NCBI RefSeq assembly: GCF_030323265.1
Contig: NZ_CP104992.1
Span: forward strand, 3,199,501-3,263,500
Length of the DNA: 64,000 nt
Direction of reading: 5' to 3'
From: Terrirhizobium terrae
GTDB lineage: Bacteria; Pseudomonadota; Alphaproteobacteria; Rhizobiales; Rhizobiaceae
Shown here: in pieces, positions 44,890 through 63,385 of the stretch
Numbering within the stretch: position 1 is the stretch's first letter
How the letters are laid out: each line of letters begins with the position of its first letter
Made by a program: the position numbers and the translations under genes
The notes under the pieces: model-generated
The model's input: the letters and a program-made list of their open reading frames with translations, nothing else
Database searches by the model: none
What the model was told of the DNA's origin: nothing

Positions 44890-45421
44890 ATGGCGGCACG
44901 CTGGTATATCGTCCACGCATATTCGAATTTTGAGAAGAAGGTCGCTGAAGATATCGAGAACAAGGCTCGCCAGAAGGGGCTTGAGCATCTGTTCGAAAAG
45001 ATCCTCGTTCCGACCGAAAAGGTGGTTGAAGTGCGTCGCGGCCGTAAGGTCGATTCGGAGCGCAAGTTCTTCCCGGGTTATGTGATGGTTCGCGCCAATC
45101 TGACGGACGAAGCCTATCACCTGATCAAGAATACGCCGAAGGTCACGGGTTTCCTCGGTTCCGACAATAAGCCGGTTCCGATCCCCGACTTCGAAGCCGA
45201 GCGCATCCTCGGCCAGGTTCAGGAAGGTGTCGAGCGGCCGAAGTCCTCGATCTCCTTCGAGATCGGCGAGCAGGTTCTGCGTCTCCGACGGTCCGTTCGC
45301 GTCGTTCAACGGCGTGGTTCAGGATGTCGATGAAGAGCGCTCGCGCCTCAAGGTCGAGGTTTCGATCTTCGGTCGCGCGACGCCGGTCGAACTGGAATAC
45401 GCTCAGGTCGAAAAGGTCTGA
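44890..45421 (+). CDS. nusG: Transcription termination/antitermination protein NusG (one-base insertion near 45278)
   Basis: NusG binds RNA polymerase and couples it to Rho or the ribosome. NGN domain: ARWYIVHAYSNFEKKVAEDI at the start and RKFFPGYVMVRANLTDEAYH near 60. The KOW motif (VSDGPFASFNGVVQDVDEE near 130) is in another frame because of one extra base: GTTCTGCG instead of GTTCGCG at 45275-45280. The corrected protein has 176 residues and ends AQVEKV. nusG is essential, so the break is taken as a sequence error. Confidence 0.95.
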
Positions 45422-45505
45422 GCTTGAAATGGGGTCCGCATGTCGGGCCTCTCGCGGTGACAAGCCGCGAACCGCGTGGAAGGTGAGGGGTCTTAGCCGG
45501 ACCCT

Positions 45506-45543
45506 AACGATCCGAACCACGCAACCGCAGCCGCCGGATCGTT
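45506..45543 (+). promoter_or_regulatory. Leader hairpin before rplK
   Basis: AACGATCCG (45506-45514) pairs perfectly with CGGATCGTT (45535-45543) in the nusG-rplK spacer. In other bacteria the rplKA leader binds L1 for translational feedback; a similar role here is a guess from position. Other hairpin pairings in the 171-base spacer are possible. Confidence 0.35.
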
Positions 45544-45592
45544 CCGGCATGTTGGGTCGGGAAACCGCCCCGTTAGTGAAAGGCAGAGAGAT

Positions 45593-46024
45593 ATGGCTAA
45601 GAAAGTAGCAGGCCAGCTCAAGCTTCAGGTCAAGGCAGGATCGGCAAACCCTTCCCCGCCGATCGGCCCGGCGCTTGGTCAGCGTGGCATCAACATCATG
45701 GAATTCTGCAAGGCGTTCAATGCCGCCACGCAGGAAATGGAAAAGGGTATGCCGATCCCGGTCGTCATCACCTATTACCAGGACAAGTCCTTCACCTTCG
45801 CAATGAAGCAGCCGCCGGTTACCTACTGGCTGAAGAAGGAAGCGAAGATCACCTCCGGTTCCAAGACGCCTGGCAAGGGCGGCAAGGCCGGCACCATCAC
45901 CAAGGCTCAGGTCCGTGCGATCGCCGAAGGTAAGATGAAGGATCTGAACGCAGCCGACATCGAAGGCGCAATGCTGATGGTTGAGGGCTCTGCCCGCTCC
46001 ATGGGCCTGGAAGTGGTGGCTTGA
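45593..46024 (+). CDS. rplK: 50S ribosomal protein L11
   Basis: A 143-residue L11: KKVAGQLKLQVKAGSANPSP followed by PPIGPALGQRGINIMEFCKA (the thiostrepton-loop proline-rich region) and the rRNA-binding C-terminal domain (KTPGKGGKAGTITKAQVRAI). It forms the GTPase-associated centre with 23S rRNA. AGAGAG upstream of ATG 45593 serves as ribosome site. rplA follows within three bases. Confidence 0.98.
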   Translation: MAKKVAGQLKLQVKAGSANPSPPIGPALGQRGINIMEFCKAFNAATQEMEKGMPIPVVITYYQDKSFTFAMKQPPVTYWLKKEAKITSGSKTPGKGGKAGTITKAQVRAIAEGKMKDLNAADIEGAMLMVEGSARSMGLEVVA

Positions 46025-46026
46025 TC

Positions 46027-46722
46027 ATGGCAAAGCTTGCAAAGCGTATTCAGAAGATCCGCGAAGGCGTTGATCCGACCAAGCTCGTAGCGCTCCCCGA
46101 CGCCATCTCGATGGTCAAGGAACGTGCGACGGCAAAGTTCGACGAAACCGTCGAAATCGCCATGAACCTCGGCGTTGATCCGCGTCACGCAGACCAGATG
46201 GTCCGCGGCGTCGTCAACCTGCCGAACGGCACCGGCCGCGACGTTCGCGTTGCTGTCTTCGCACGTGGCGCCAAGGCTGATGAAGCCAAGGCTGCTGGTG
46301 CAGACATCGTCGGCGCTGAAGATCTCCTCGAGATCGTTCAGGGCGGCAAGATCGACTTCGATCGCTGCATCGCGACCCCGGATATGATGCCGCTCGTCGG
46401 TCGCCTCGGTAAGGTTCTCGGCCCGCGTGGTATGATGCCGAACCCGAAGGTCGGCACGGTCACCATGGACGTCACCGGTGCGGTGAAGGCTTCCAAGGGC
46501 GGCGCTGTCGAGTTCCGCGTTGAGAAGGCCGGTATCGTTCACGCCGGCATCGGCAAGGCTTCCTTCGAGGCCAAGGCGCTTGAAGAAAACATCAAGGCCT
46601 TTGCTGACGCCGTCATCAAGGCAAAGCCGGCCGGCGCCAAGGGTAACTACGTCAAGCGCGTAGCGATCTCCTCGACCATGGGCCCGGGCGTCAAGATCGA
46701 CCCGTCGTCGGTTACAGCCTGA
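46027..46722 (+). CDS. rplA: 50S ribosomal protein L1
   Basis: A 231-residue L1 with AKLAKRIQKIREGVDPTKLV at the start, VDPRHADQMVRGVVNLPNGT near residue 45, and the RNA-binding LGRMMPNPK-type region GPRGMMPNPKVGTVT near 130. ATG 46027 is the start; the frame opens at TTG 46021. L1 often represses its own operon by binding the rplKA leader. Confidence 0.98.
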   Translation: MAKLAKRIQKIREGVDPTKLVALPDAISMVKERATAKFDETVEIAMNLGVDPRHADQMVRGVVNLPNGTGRDVRVAVFARGAKADEAKAAGADIVGAEDLLEIVQGGKIDFDRCIATPDMMPLVGRLGKVLGPRGMMPNPKVGTVTMDVTGAVKASKGGAVEFRVEKAGIVHAGIGKASFEAKALEENIKAFADAVIKAKPAGAKGNYVKRVAISSTMGPGVKIDPSSVTA

Positions 46723-47086
46723 TTTTAGAATTGTCGAAGCTCGATTGATGTCGGGCTTCGACTGCATGCATTCCTGATCCTTCGGGGTCGGGAATTTCCG
46801 GAGCAATCCGGAACTCCTGTCCGAGATTGTGGGTGGCCAGAGATCGTTGATCGACGGCCTTAATCGAATGACCTGCATGAGACGGGTAAGAACGTAGGAT
46901 TTCAAAGCGTTTCGGCGCTTTCAAGTTCGGTTCGAGCCTAGTGTGCCTTGTGCCTGGAGCCTTCGGGGTTCAGTGCGGGGGGACAGGATCCTCAACCGCC
47001 ACTTACGGTCTCTCGTGAGATCGTTTGAGGCAAAGGCAACCCGGTGGGACTTGCAGGATTGCGGTCCTACCAACTGGAGACAGACA
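46723..47086 (+). ncRNA. rplJ (L10) leader region
   Basis: A 364-base spacer without a protein gene between rplA and rplJ. It contains several short inverted repeats, for example GATCCTTCGGGGTC (46787-46800) and CCTTGTGCCTGGAGCCTTCGG nearby, and a GTTCGAGC/CGGTTC pairing. Bacterial L10 leaders bind the L10-(L12)4 complex to repress translation; the position makes that the leading hypothesis here. I could not match the conserved kink-turn base by base. A promoter may also lie here. Confidence 0.5.
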
Positions 47087-47605
47087 GTGGAAAGAGCGGA
47101 AAAGCGCGAATTTGTCACGGAGCTGAACGAAGTCTTCAAGGCTTCTGGTTCGGTTGTCGTGGCCCACTATGCTGGTGTCACAGTTGCGCAGATGAACGAT
47201 TTTCGTTCGAAGATGCGCGCTGCTGGCGGCACCGTCAAAGTCGCGAAGAACCGTCTGGCCAAGATCGCTCTTCAGGGCACGGAGTCGGAAGGGATCGTAG
47301 ATCTCTTCAAGGGTCAGACGCTCATTGCTTACAGCAATGACCCGATCACGGCTCCCAAGGTCGTCATGGATTTCGCCAAGACCAACGACAAGATCGTTGT
47401 TCTCGGTGGCGCCATGGGCACGACCACGCTTAACGCGGAAGGCGTCAAGTCGCTTGCGACCCTGCCTTCGCTGGACGAGCTGCGTGCAAAGCTGCTGGGT
47501 ATGATTCAGACCCCGGCAACCCGCATCGCTGGCGTTGTTCAGGCACCGGCAGGTCAGCTTGCTCGCGTATTTGCGGCCTATGCAAAGAAGGACGAAGCCG
47601 CTTAA
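47087..47605 (+). CDS. rplJ: 50S ribosomal protein L10
   Basis: A 172-residue L10, the base of the ribosomal stalk. Start is GTG 47087 with GGAGA eight bases upstream, giving MERAEKREFVTELNEVFKAS, the usual alphaproteobacterial N-terminus. VVVAHYAGVTVAQMNDFRSK, RAAGGTVKVAKNRLAKIALQ and PATRIAGVVQAPAGQLARVF follow the family pattern; the last forms the L7/L12-binding helix. rplL follows after 69 bases. Confidence 0.97.
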   Translation: MERAEKREFVTELNEVFKASGSVVVAHYAGVTVAQMNDFRSKMRAAGGTVKVAKNRLAKIALQGTESEGIVDLFKGQTLIAYSNDPITAPKVVMDFAKTNDKIVVLGGAMGTTTLNAEGVKSLATLPSLDELRAKLLGMIQTPATRIAGVVQAPAGQLARVFAAYAKKDEAA

Positions 47606-47674
47606 GGCGGTTTTTCGCTGTTCAAACCAAAACCTCGTTCGTTTCGAACCGAACATTGATAAGGAACTATGAAA

Positions 47675-48052
<378 letters not shown>

Positions 48053-48066
48053 TACTGGAATGCGGC

Positions 48067-48143
48067 GGGGGAGAGACTATCTCTCTCCCGTCCATTTCTT
48101 TGGAACTTTTACCCAGGATCCGTGCAAAACGGCTCCTGGGTAA
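48067..48143 (+). terminator. rplL-rpoB attenuator structures
   Basis: Two hairpins lie in the rplL-rpoB spacer: GGGAGAGA-CTA-TCTCTCTCCC (48068-48089) and TTACCCAGGA-N-TCCTGGGTAA (48109-48143), the second with an inner CCG/CGG pair. Neither has a strong U tract, so partial termination or RNase III-type processing as in the E. coli rplL-rpoB attenuator is more likely than full termination. That parallel is inference. Confidence 0.55.
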
Positions 48144-48300
48144 TGGGTTCTCAAGAGGATGGTCCCCACCGAACTGCTAGGCAATCCGGCTTAGTTCTTC
48201 GGCAAGCGGGACGAGATTGAGAAACCATGTTCGACGGCATATCGGTTGGCCTCCGATAGCCGTCCGTTGCAGGCCCGGATGCAATTTTGAAGGAGCGACG

Positions 48301-52441
<4,141 letters not shown>

Positions 52442-52629
52442 TATTTTGACAACGGCGTGCGTGAGATATCGCGCACGCCATTCCCTCCCCGAACGGGCAA
52501 TCGGTCGGGAAGGGGAGTTTCGCCGCATTTGGCGTCTATTGTCATTTTAAGGGTTTGGCTCGACAGCCCGGGAATTTGTCGAGACCACGACCCAAGTGAG
52601 GGCCTCTGCGCCCCATCAAGGAGACAGGC

Positions 52630-56838
<4,209 letters not shown>

Positions 56839-56876
56839 GGCAGGCGAGGGGTATAGCCCCGCATCCGCTGACATCA

Positions 56877-56907
56877 GAAACGCCCGGATTTATCCGGGCG
56901 TTTTTTT
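56877..56907 (+). terminator. Intrinsic terminator of the rpoBC operon
   Basis: AAACGCCCGGAT-TT-ATCCGGGCGTTT followed by a T tract (TTTTTTT in all): a perfect stem 38 bases after the rpoC stop. It separates rpoBC from the peroxidase gene. Confidence 0.95.
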
Positions 56908-56930
56908 GTGCCTGAGCACAACCTCAAGTA

Positions 56931-56944
56931 TTGACCTGTGACAA
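56931..56944 (+). promoter_or_regulatory. FNR/FixK-like box upstream of the peroxidase gene
   Basis: TTGAC-CTGT-GACAA resembles the anaerobic regulator consensus TTGAT-N4-ATCAA with two mismatches and is nearly symmetric. It lies 57 bases before the peroxidase start. Cytochrome c peroxidases are commonly under FNR/FixK control, so the site is plausible but unproven; it could also be part of a -35 element (TTGACC). Confidence 0.35.
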
Positions 56945-57001
56945 GGCGCACTATTGGAGGAGTTCTAAGCTTGTTTCCGTTCAAGATGAATGGAGGCTGG
57001 A

Positions 57002-58063
57002 ATGAAACGGTTACTCACTTCCGTCGCTGCCTGCGCACTGCTGATAACGGGCGCCTATGCGGCAGATCCCGATCCTGCTCAGTTGAGGGAGCAGGCGCAG
57101 GAATTGTTCAAGCCGCTGCCCTCAACGGTTCCCGCGGTTAAGGGCAACAAGATCACCCCCGAAAAGATTGCTCTCGGCAAGGCGCTGTTCTTCGACCCTC
57201 GCATGTCTGCGTCCGGGGTCTTTTCCTGCAATTCCTGTCACAACGTGGGGACAGGCGGGGACGACAACCTGGAAACCTCGATCGGTCACGGATGGCAGAA
57301 GGGCCCGCGAAATTCCCCGACAGTGTTCAACGCTGTGTTCAACATCGCCCAGTTCTGGGATGGTCGGGCGGAAGATCTGAAGGCGCAGGCGAAAGGCCCG
57401 GTCCAGGCCGGTGTCGAAATGGCCAACACGCCCGGCCAGGTCGTCGCGACGCTGAAATCGATGCCGCAATATGTCGAGTGGTTCAAAGCTGCCTTTCCGG
57501 ACGAAGCTGATCCCGTGAGCTTCGACAATTTCGCCAAGGCGATCGAGGCCTTCGAGGCGACATTGATCACGCCGGCACCCTTCGACGCATTCCTCAATGG
57601 TGACGACGAGGCGATGACCGCAGATGCAAAACAGGGGCTGCAAATCTTCATCGATAAGGGCTGCGCATCCTGTCACAACGGCATCAATGTCGGCGGGGAG
57701 GGCTACTATCCCTTCGGGCTGATCGAGAAGCCCGGTGCGGACGTTCTTCCGGAAAAAGATAAAGGGCGCTTCGCCGTCACAAATACGGCCGATGACTCTT
57801 ATGTCTTCAGGGCAGGGCCGCTACGGAATATCGCGCTGACCGCGCCTTACTTCCATTCCGGCAAGGTTTGGGACCTGAGACAGGCGGTGGCGATCATGGG
57901 AACATCGCAGCTAGGTGAGGCTCTGGAGGGCAGGGACGTCGACCTGATCGTAGCCTTTTTGGATTCCCTGACGGGCAAGGCACCGGACGTGACCTATCCG
58001 ATCCTGCCGGCCGAAACCGCCACGACCCCGAAGCCCTCGAGTTCTATCGTTCCGGGCAAATGA
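57002..58063 (+). CDS. ccpA: Di-haem cytochrome c peroxidase (MauG/CcpA family), periplasmic
   Basis: Reduces hydrogen peroxide in the periplasm with electrons from cytochrome c. Signal peptide at residues 1-20 (KRLLTSVAACALLITGAYAA), first haem site CNSCHNVGTGG near residue 77, Trp/Met electron path region FWDGRAEDLKAQAKGPVQAG near 120, second haem site CASCHNGINVGGEGYY near 222, and the family C-terminal APYFHSGKVWDLRQAVAIMG near 283. Total 353 residues. GGAGG stands eight bases before ATG 57002. Its place between rpoC and rpsL is unusual. Confidence 0.93.
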   Translation: MKRLLTSVAACALLITGAYAADPDPAQLREQAQELFKPLPSTVPAVKGNKITPEKIALGKALFFDPRMSASGVFSCNSCHNVGTGGDDNLETSIGHGWQKGPRNSPTVFNAVFNIAQFWDGRAEDLKAQAKGPVQAGVEMANTPGQVVATLKSMPQYVEWFKAAFPDEADPVSFDNFAKAIEAFEATLITPAPFDAFLNGDDEAMTADAKQGLQIFIDKGCASCHNGINVGGEGYYPFGLIEKPGADVLPEKDKGRFAVTNTADDSYVFRAGPLRNIALTAPYFHSGKVWDLRQAVAIMGTSQLGEALEGRDVDLIVAFLDSLTGKAPDVTYPILPAETATTPKPSSSIVPGK

Positions 58064-58115
58064 GGTCGTGGTAAAGAGAGACCGCGCGAGTTCTGCCCGC
58101 GCGGTCACAAGAAGA

Positions 58116-58409
58116 TCAGTCGAAGCGGATGATGGCGACTTCGCCTTCGAGCGCGCCCTGATAGGCGGAAGCGTGAGGCTCCTCCGGCGGTTCTTCCTGC
58201 AGCACGCCGATCTGGTCGAGATCGGCTTCGATGAACCCTTCCTCGGTAAGCGCGTTCAGGGCCTCGCGAACAGCCGAATCGTCATCCGGCGCCTGCAGCA
58301 TGATGTGCAGTTCCACGCCTTCGCCGCCCTTTACCTCGTATCCCTTGCCGATGATGATGAAGATCATCGGGCCGTCGAGGCTATTGTCATTGTCGGCAGG
58401 ATTTACCAT
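58116..58409 (-). CDS. Conserved hypothetical protein (97 aa)
   Basis: A 97-residue acidic protein (GPMIFIIIGKGYEVKGGEGVE, then LHIMLQAPDDDSAVREALNA and LTEEGFIEADLDQIGVLQEE). The alternating strand-helix pattern looks like a small ferredoxin-like alpha/beta domain. I know no name for it. It is transcribed towards ccpA and its 3' end is 53 bases from the ccpA stop, with no terminator seen between them. ATG 58409 has an AGATATAAATGG leader, a weak ribosome site. Confidence 0.7.
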   Translation of the reverse strand: MVNPADNDNSLDGPMIFIIIGKGYEVKGGEGVELHIMLQAPDDDSAVREALNALTEEGFIEADLDQIGVLQEEPPEEPHASAYQGALEGEVAIIRFD

Positions 58410-58896
58410 TTATATCTCCGGATGCGGTTCACATACCTTCCCAAGCCACGGGCCTGAGTAAAGTTCCACCTTTCCCTTAGTGCGAATGACCGTGATTCCC
58501 AAACATTAATGCTCAGCCGCCCTAAAACTGTTCGGGGAGGGGAGGGTTTACGCCGCCGGGCTTGCAGCGCAGGCCTTGCAGCCATTATTTTCGGGCCAGC
58601 CCTTGACGCGCAGGGGTGAAAACAGTAAACGCCCCGCATCGGAAGCGATGTGAGGCTTGCCCGTTTGGAATGACTCGTTCCGGACTTTGGCCTCAAACAA
58701 GGTTCCAACGCACGCTGAAGACACGAATGCTGCACGCACGACGCATGAGGAATGCGTCCTCTGCTTTGGGTGGTCCATCCGGAAAGGGATCGGGCCACAC
58801 TTGGCGCATGAGGAAATGTGCGTGTCGCCGCCGGAAACGGCATCAGATAGCTCCCGAAAGGGGGCTTTGGAAGAAGATTTTGCAAGGGATGGGTAC
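58410..58896 (+). promoter_or_regulatory. Long leader and promoter region of the rpsL operon
   Basis: About 490 bases without a supported protein gene. A vegetative-type promoter is plausible at 58603-58631: TTGACG, 17-base spacer, TAAACG. The transcribed leader would then be about 260 bases. It holds GC-rich inverted repeats such as GGGGAGGGGAG (58536-58548) and GGTGGTCCATCCGG, whose roles are unknown. S7 autoregulates this operon in E. coli at an internal site, so this leader is not the expected S7 target. Confidence 0.45.
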
Positions 58897-59268
58897 ATGC
58901 CTACCGTAAACCAGCTGATCCGCAAGCCCCGTCAGGCCCAGGTAAAGCGCAATAAGGTTCCTGCACTGCAGGAAAACCCTCAGAAGCGCGGCGTCTGCAC
59001 CCGCGTTTACACGACGACCCCGAAGAAGCCGAACTCGGCTCTGCGTAAGGTCGCCAAGATCCGTCTCACCAATGGCTTTGAAGTCATCGGCTACATTCCG
59101 GGTGAAGGCCACAACCTGCAGGAACACTCTGTCGTCATGATCCGTGGCGGCCGCGTGAAGGACTTGCCGGGTGTTCGCTACCACATCATCCGCGGCGTTC
59201 TCGATACCCAGGGTGTCAAGAACCGTAAGCAGCGCCGTTCGAAGTATGGTGCAAAGCGTCCGAAGTAA
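58897..59268 (+). CDS. rpsL: 30S ribosomal protein S12
   Basis: A 123-residue S12. [20 protein letters not shown] at the start; the two streptomycin-relevant lysines are wild type in [12 protein letters not shown] (near residue 43) and [13 protein letters not shown] (near 88). It contacts the decoding centre. ATG 58897 is the family start, preceded by AAGGGATGGG. Operon with rpsG, fusA and tuf. Confidence 0.98.
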
Positions 59269-59357
59269 TCTTCGGGTGCTTTTTAGTTTCAGAAATCCGG
59301 CGCTGCGCGAGGTTCTCCGCGTGATAAAGCGCCTAAACCGTTTGAGAGACGAGAAGT

Positions 59358-59828
59358 ATGTCCAGACGCCATAGTGCAGAAAAGCGCGAGATCAATCCGG
59401 ACCCGAAGTTCGGCGATCTTGTTGTTACGAAGTTCATGAATGCCATCATGCTCCACGGCAAGAAGTCCGTGGCTGAAAGCATTGTTTACGGCGCGTTCGA
59501 CGTCGTGCAGGGCAAGGCCAAGTCCGAGCCGCTGGCAATCTTCCATTCGGCGCTCGACAATGTCGCGCCGCATGTTGAAGTCCGCTCGCGTCGCGTCGGT
59601 GGTGCGACCTATCAGGTTCCGGTTGACGTGCGTCCGGAACGTCGCCAGGCCCTCGCGATCCGTTGGCTGATCGCTGCTGCCCGCAAGCGCAACGAAACCA
59701 CCATGATCGATCGTCTTTCCGGCGAACTCATGGATGCCGCAAACAACCGTGGCTCGGCTGTCAAGAAGCGTGAAGACACGCACAAGATGGCTGACGCGAA
59801 CCGCGCATTCTCGCACTACCGTTGGTAA
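59358..59828 (+). CDS. rpsG: 30S ribosomal protein S7
   Basis: A 156-residue S7: SRRHSAEKREINPDPKFGDL at the start, VVTKFMNAIMLHGKKSVAES, and the C-terminal RGSAVKKREDTHKMADANRA with FSHYRW end. It nucleates the 30S head. GAGACGAGAAGT precedes ATG 59358. Confidence 0.98.
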   Translation: MSRRHSAEKREINPDPKFGDLVVTKFMNAIMLHGKKSVAESIVYGAFDVVQGKAKSEPLAIFHSALDNVAPHVEVRSRRVGGATYQVPVDVRPERRQALAIRWLIAAARKRNETTMIDRLSGELMDAANNRGSAVKKREDTHKMADANRAFSHYRW

Positions 59829-59861
59829 TTCTTATCCGATCGAATTTCGAAAGGCAGTCCT

Positions 59862-61961
59862 ATGGCTCGCGAGTATAAAATCGAAGACTACCGAAATTTC
59901 GGTATCATGGCGCATATCGACGCCGGCAAGACCACGACCACCGAGCGTATCCTTTATTACACCGGCAAGTCGCACAAGATCGGCGAAGTTCATGACGGCG
60001 CTGCCACCATGGACTGGATGGAGCAGGAGCAGGAGCGTGGCATCACGATCACGTCTGCTGCCACCACGACCTTCTGGAAGGGCCGTGACGGCAAGATGCG
60101 CCGCTTCAACATCATCGACACCCCCGGCCACGTTGACTTCACCATTGAAGTCGAGCGTTCGCTGCGCGTTCTCGACGGTGCAGTTGCCCTTCTCGACGCC
60201 AACGCCGGCGTAGAGCCGCAGACGGAAACCGTCTGGCGTCAGGCTGAGAAGTACAACGTTCCGCGCATGATCTTCTGCAACAAGATGGACAAGACCGGCG
60301 CGGACTTCTACCGCTCGGTTGAGATGATCAAGACCCGTCTCGGTGCCACCGCAGTCGTCATGCAGCTCCCGATCGGTGCTGAGTCCGAGTTCAAGGGCGT
60401 TGTCGACCTGATCGAGATGAATGCTCTCGTATGGCGTGACGAGTCCCTCGGCGCTGCCTGGGACGTTGTCGAGATCCCGGCCGACCTGAAGGACAAGGCT
60501 GAAGAATATCGCGAAAAGCTGATCGAGACCGTTGTCGAGATCGACGAAGAAGCGATGGAAGCCTACCTGAACGGCGACCTGCCGGACAACGACAAGATCC
60601 GCGAACTCGTTCGCCGCGGCACCATCGACGTGAAGTTCCACCCGATGTTCTGCGGTACCGCGTTCAAGAACAAGGGCGTGCAGCCGCTTCTCGACGCTGT
60701 CGTCGATTACCTGCCGTCGCCTGTCGACATTCCGGCCATCAAGGGCATCGACTTCAAGACCGAAGCCGAAATCGAGCGTCACGCTGACGACGCCGAGCCG
60801 CTCTCGATGCTGGCGTTCAAGATCATGAACGACCCCTTCGTCGGTTCGCTGACCTTCGCACGCATCTATTCCGGCAAGCTCGAAAAGGGTTCGTCGGTCA
60901 TGAACACGGTCAAGGACAAGCGCGAGCGCGTCGGCCGTATGCTGCAGATGCACTCGAACTCCCGTGAAGACATCGAAGAAGCCTTCGCAGGCGACATCGT
61001 TGCTCTCGCCGGCCTCAAGGAAACCACCACTGGCGATACGCTCTGCGATCCGCTGAAGCCGGTTATCCTCGAGCGCATGGAATTCCCGGAGCCGGTCATC
61101 CAGATCGCGATCGAGCCGAAGTCCAAGGGCGACCAGGAAAAGATGGGCCTCGCGCTCAATCGCCTCGCTGCTGAAGACCCGTCGTTCCGCGTCAAGACCG
61201 ACCAGGAATCCGGCCAGACGATCATCGCCGGCATGGGCGAACTTCACCTCGACATTCTCGTTGACCGTATGCGTCGCGAGTTCAAGGTTGAAGCCAACGT
61301 CGGTGCTCCGCAGGTTGCCTACCGCGAAACCATCACGAAGCTTCACGAAGAAGACTACACGCACAAGAAGCAGTCCGGTGGTACCGGTCAGTTCGCGCGC
61401 GTCAAGATCATCTTCGAACCGAACCCGGATGGCGAAGACTTCCTGTTCGAATCCAAGATCGTCGGCGGTGCTGTTCCGAAGGAATACATCCCGGGCGTTC
61501 AGAAGGGTATCGAAAGCGTTCTGTCTTCCGGTCCGCTGGCTGGCTTCCCGATGCTCGGCGTCAAGGCTACCCTCATCGACGGTGCCTTCCACGACGTCGA
61601 CTCCTCGGTTCTCGCCTTCGAAATCGCATCGCGTGCCTGCTTCCGTGAAGCAGCCAAGAAGGCTGGCGCACAGCTTCTTGAGCCGATGATGAAGGTTGAA
61701 GTCGTAACGCCGGAAGACTATGTCGGCGACGTTATCGGCGACCTGAACTCGCGTCGTGGTCAGATCCAGGGCCAGGAACAGCGCGGCATCGCGATCGTTA
61801 TCAACGCTCACGTCCCGCTGGCGAACATGTTCAAGTACGTCGACAACCTGCGCTCCATGTCGCAGGGCCGCGCGCAGTACTCGATGACCTTCGATCACTA
61901 CGCACCGGTTCCGTCGAACGTCGCGACTGAAATCCAGGCGAAGTATTCCGGTCAGAAGTAA
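59862..61961 (+). CDS. fusA: Elongation factor G
   Basis: A 699-residue translocase GTPase, frame intact. G1 GIMAHIDAGKTTTTERILYY near residue 16, G2 region ERGITITSAATTTFW, G3 DTPGHVDFTIEVERSLRVLD near 88, G4 NKMDKTGADFYRSVEMI near 142, and the domain IV loop region YTHKKQSGGTGQFARVKI near 505. It contains an intact GAGTC at 60441-60445, a useful control for the indel pattern described elsewhere. Confidence 0.98.
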   Translation: MAREYKIEDYRNFGIMAHIDAGKTTTTERILYYTGKSHKIGEVHDGAATMDWMEQEQERGITITSAATTTFWKGRDGKMRRFNIIDTPGHVDFTIEVERSLRVLDGAVALLDANAGVEPQTETVWRQAEKYNVPRMIFCNKMDKTGADFYRSVEMIKTRLGATAVVMQLPIGAESEFKGVVDLIEMNALVWRDESLGAAWDVVEIPADLKDKAEEYREKLIETVVEIDEEAMEAYLNGDLPDNDKIRELVRRGTIDVKFHPMFCGTAFKNKGVQPLLDAVVDYLPSPVDIPAIKGIDFKTEAEIERHADDAEPLSMLAFKIMNDPFVGSLTFARIYSGKLEKGSSVMNTVKDKRERVGRMLQMHSNSREDIEEAFAGDIVALAGLKETTTGDTLCDPLKPVILERMEFPEPVIQIAIEPKSKGDQEKMGLALNRLAAEDPSFRVKTDQESGQTIIAGMGELHLDILVDRMRREFKVEANVGAPQVAYRETITKLHEEDYTHKKQSGGTGQFARVKIIFEPNPDGEDFLFESKIVGGAVPKEYIPGVQKGIESVLSSGPLAGFPMLGVKATLIDGAFHDVDSSVLAFEIASRACFREAAKKAGAQLLEPMMKVEVVTPEDYVGDVIGDLNSRRGQIQGQEQRGIAIVINAHVPLANMFKYVDNLRSMSQGRAQYSMTFDHYAPVPSNVATEIQAKYSGQK

Positions 61962-62053
61962 TCGGAATACCGAACTGATACGCCCCGGTTTCAGGCCGGG
62001 GCGACAACAAGAATTTGGGCCCTTTGGGGCTCACACAAGATGGAGAGCCTGCA

Positions 62054-63230
<1,177 letters not shown>

Positions 63231-63299
63231 TGATGGCGAGGCGCGGTGGCGAAAGCTGCCGACGACACTAAGAATCACGGATCGCGCCAGCGCGATCTG

Positions 63300-63343
63300 C
63301 GGCGGCGCCGGCATCGTTGCCTCGATCATCGAGTAATCGATAA
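63300..63343 (+). repeat. Remnant copy of the tuf 3' end
   Basis: This segment repeats the last codons of tuf in frame (A-G-I-V-A-S-I-I-E-stop) with one silent change (GCC for GCT) and continues into TAATCGATA, which is the sequence that follows the stop of tuf copy 1 (41335) but not that of copy 2. It therefore looks like the original end of copy 2, displaced by about 100 bases when new sequence replaced or inserted at the gene end. Confidence 0.85.
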
Positions 63344-63348
63344 GGGCA

Positions 63349-63385
63349 GGGCGGTATCTCCGGATACCGCCCGCTATATTTTTTA
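63349..63385 (+). terminator. Intrinsic terminator of the rpsL-fusA-tuf operon
   Basis: GGGCGGTATC-TCCG-GATACCGCCC, a perfect ten-pair stem with a stable TCCG-type loop, followed by CGCTATATTTTTT. It lies directly behind the tuf remnant. Confidence 0.9.
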
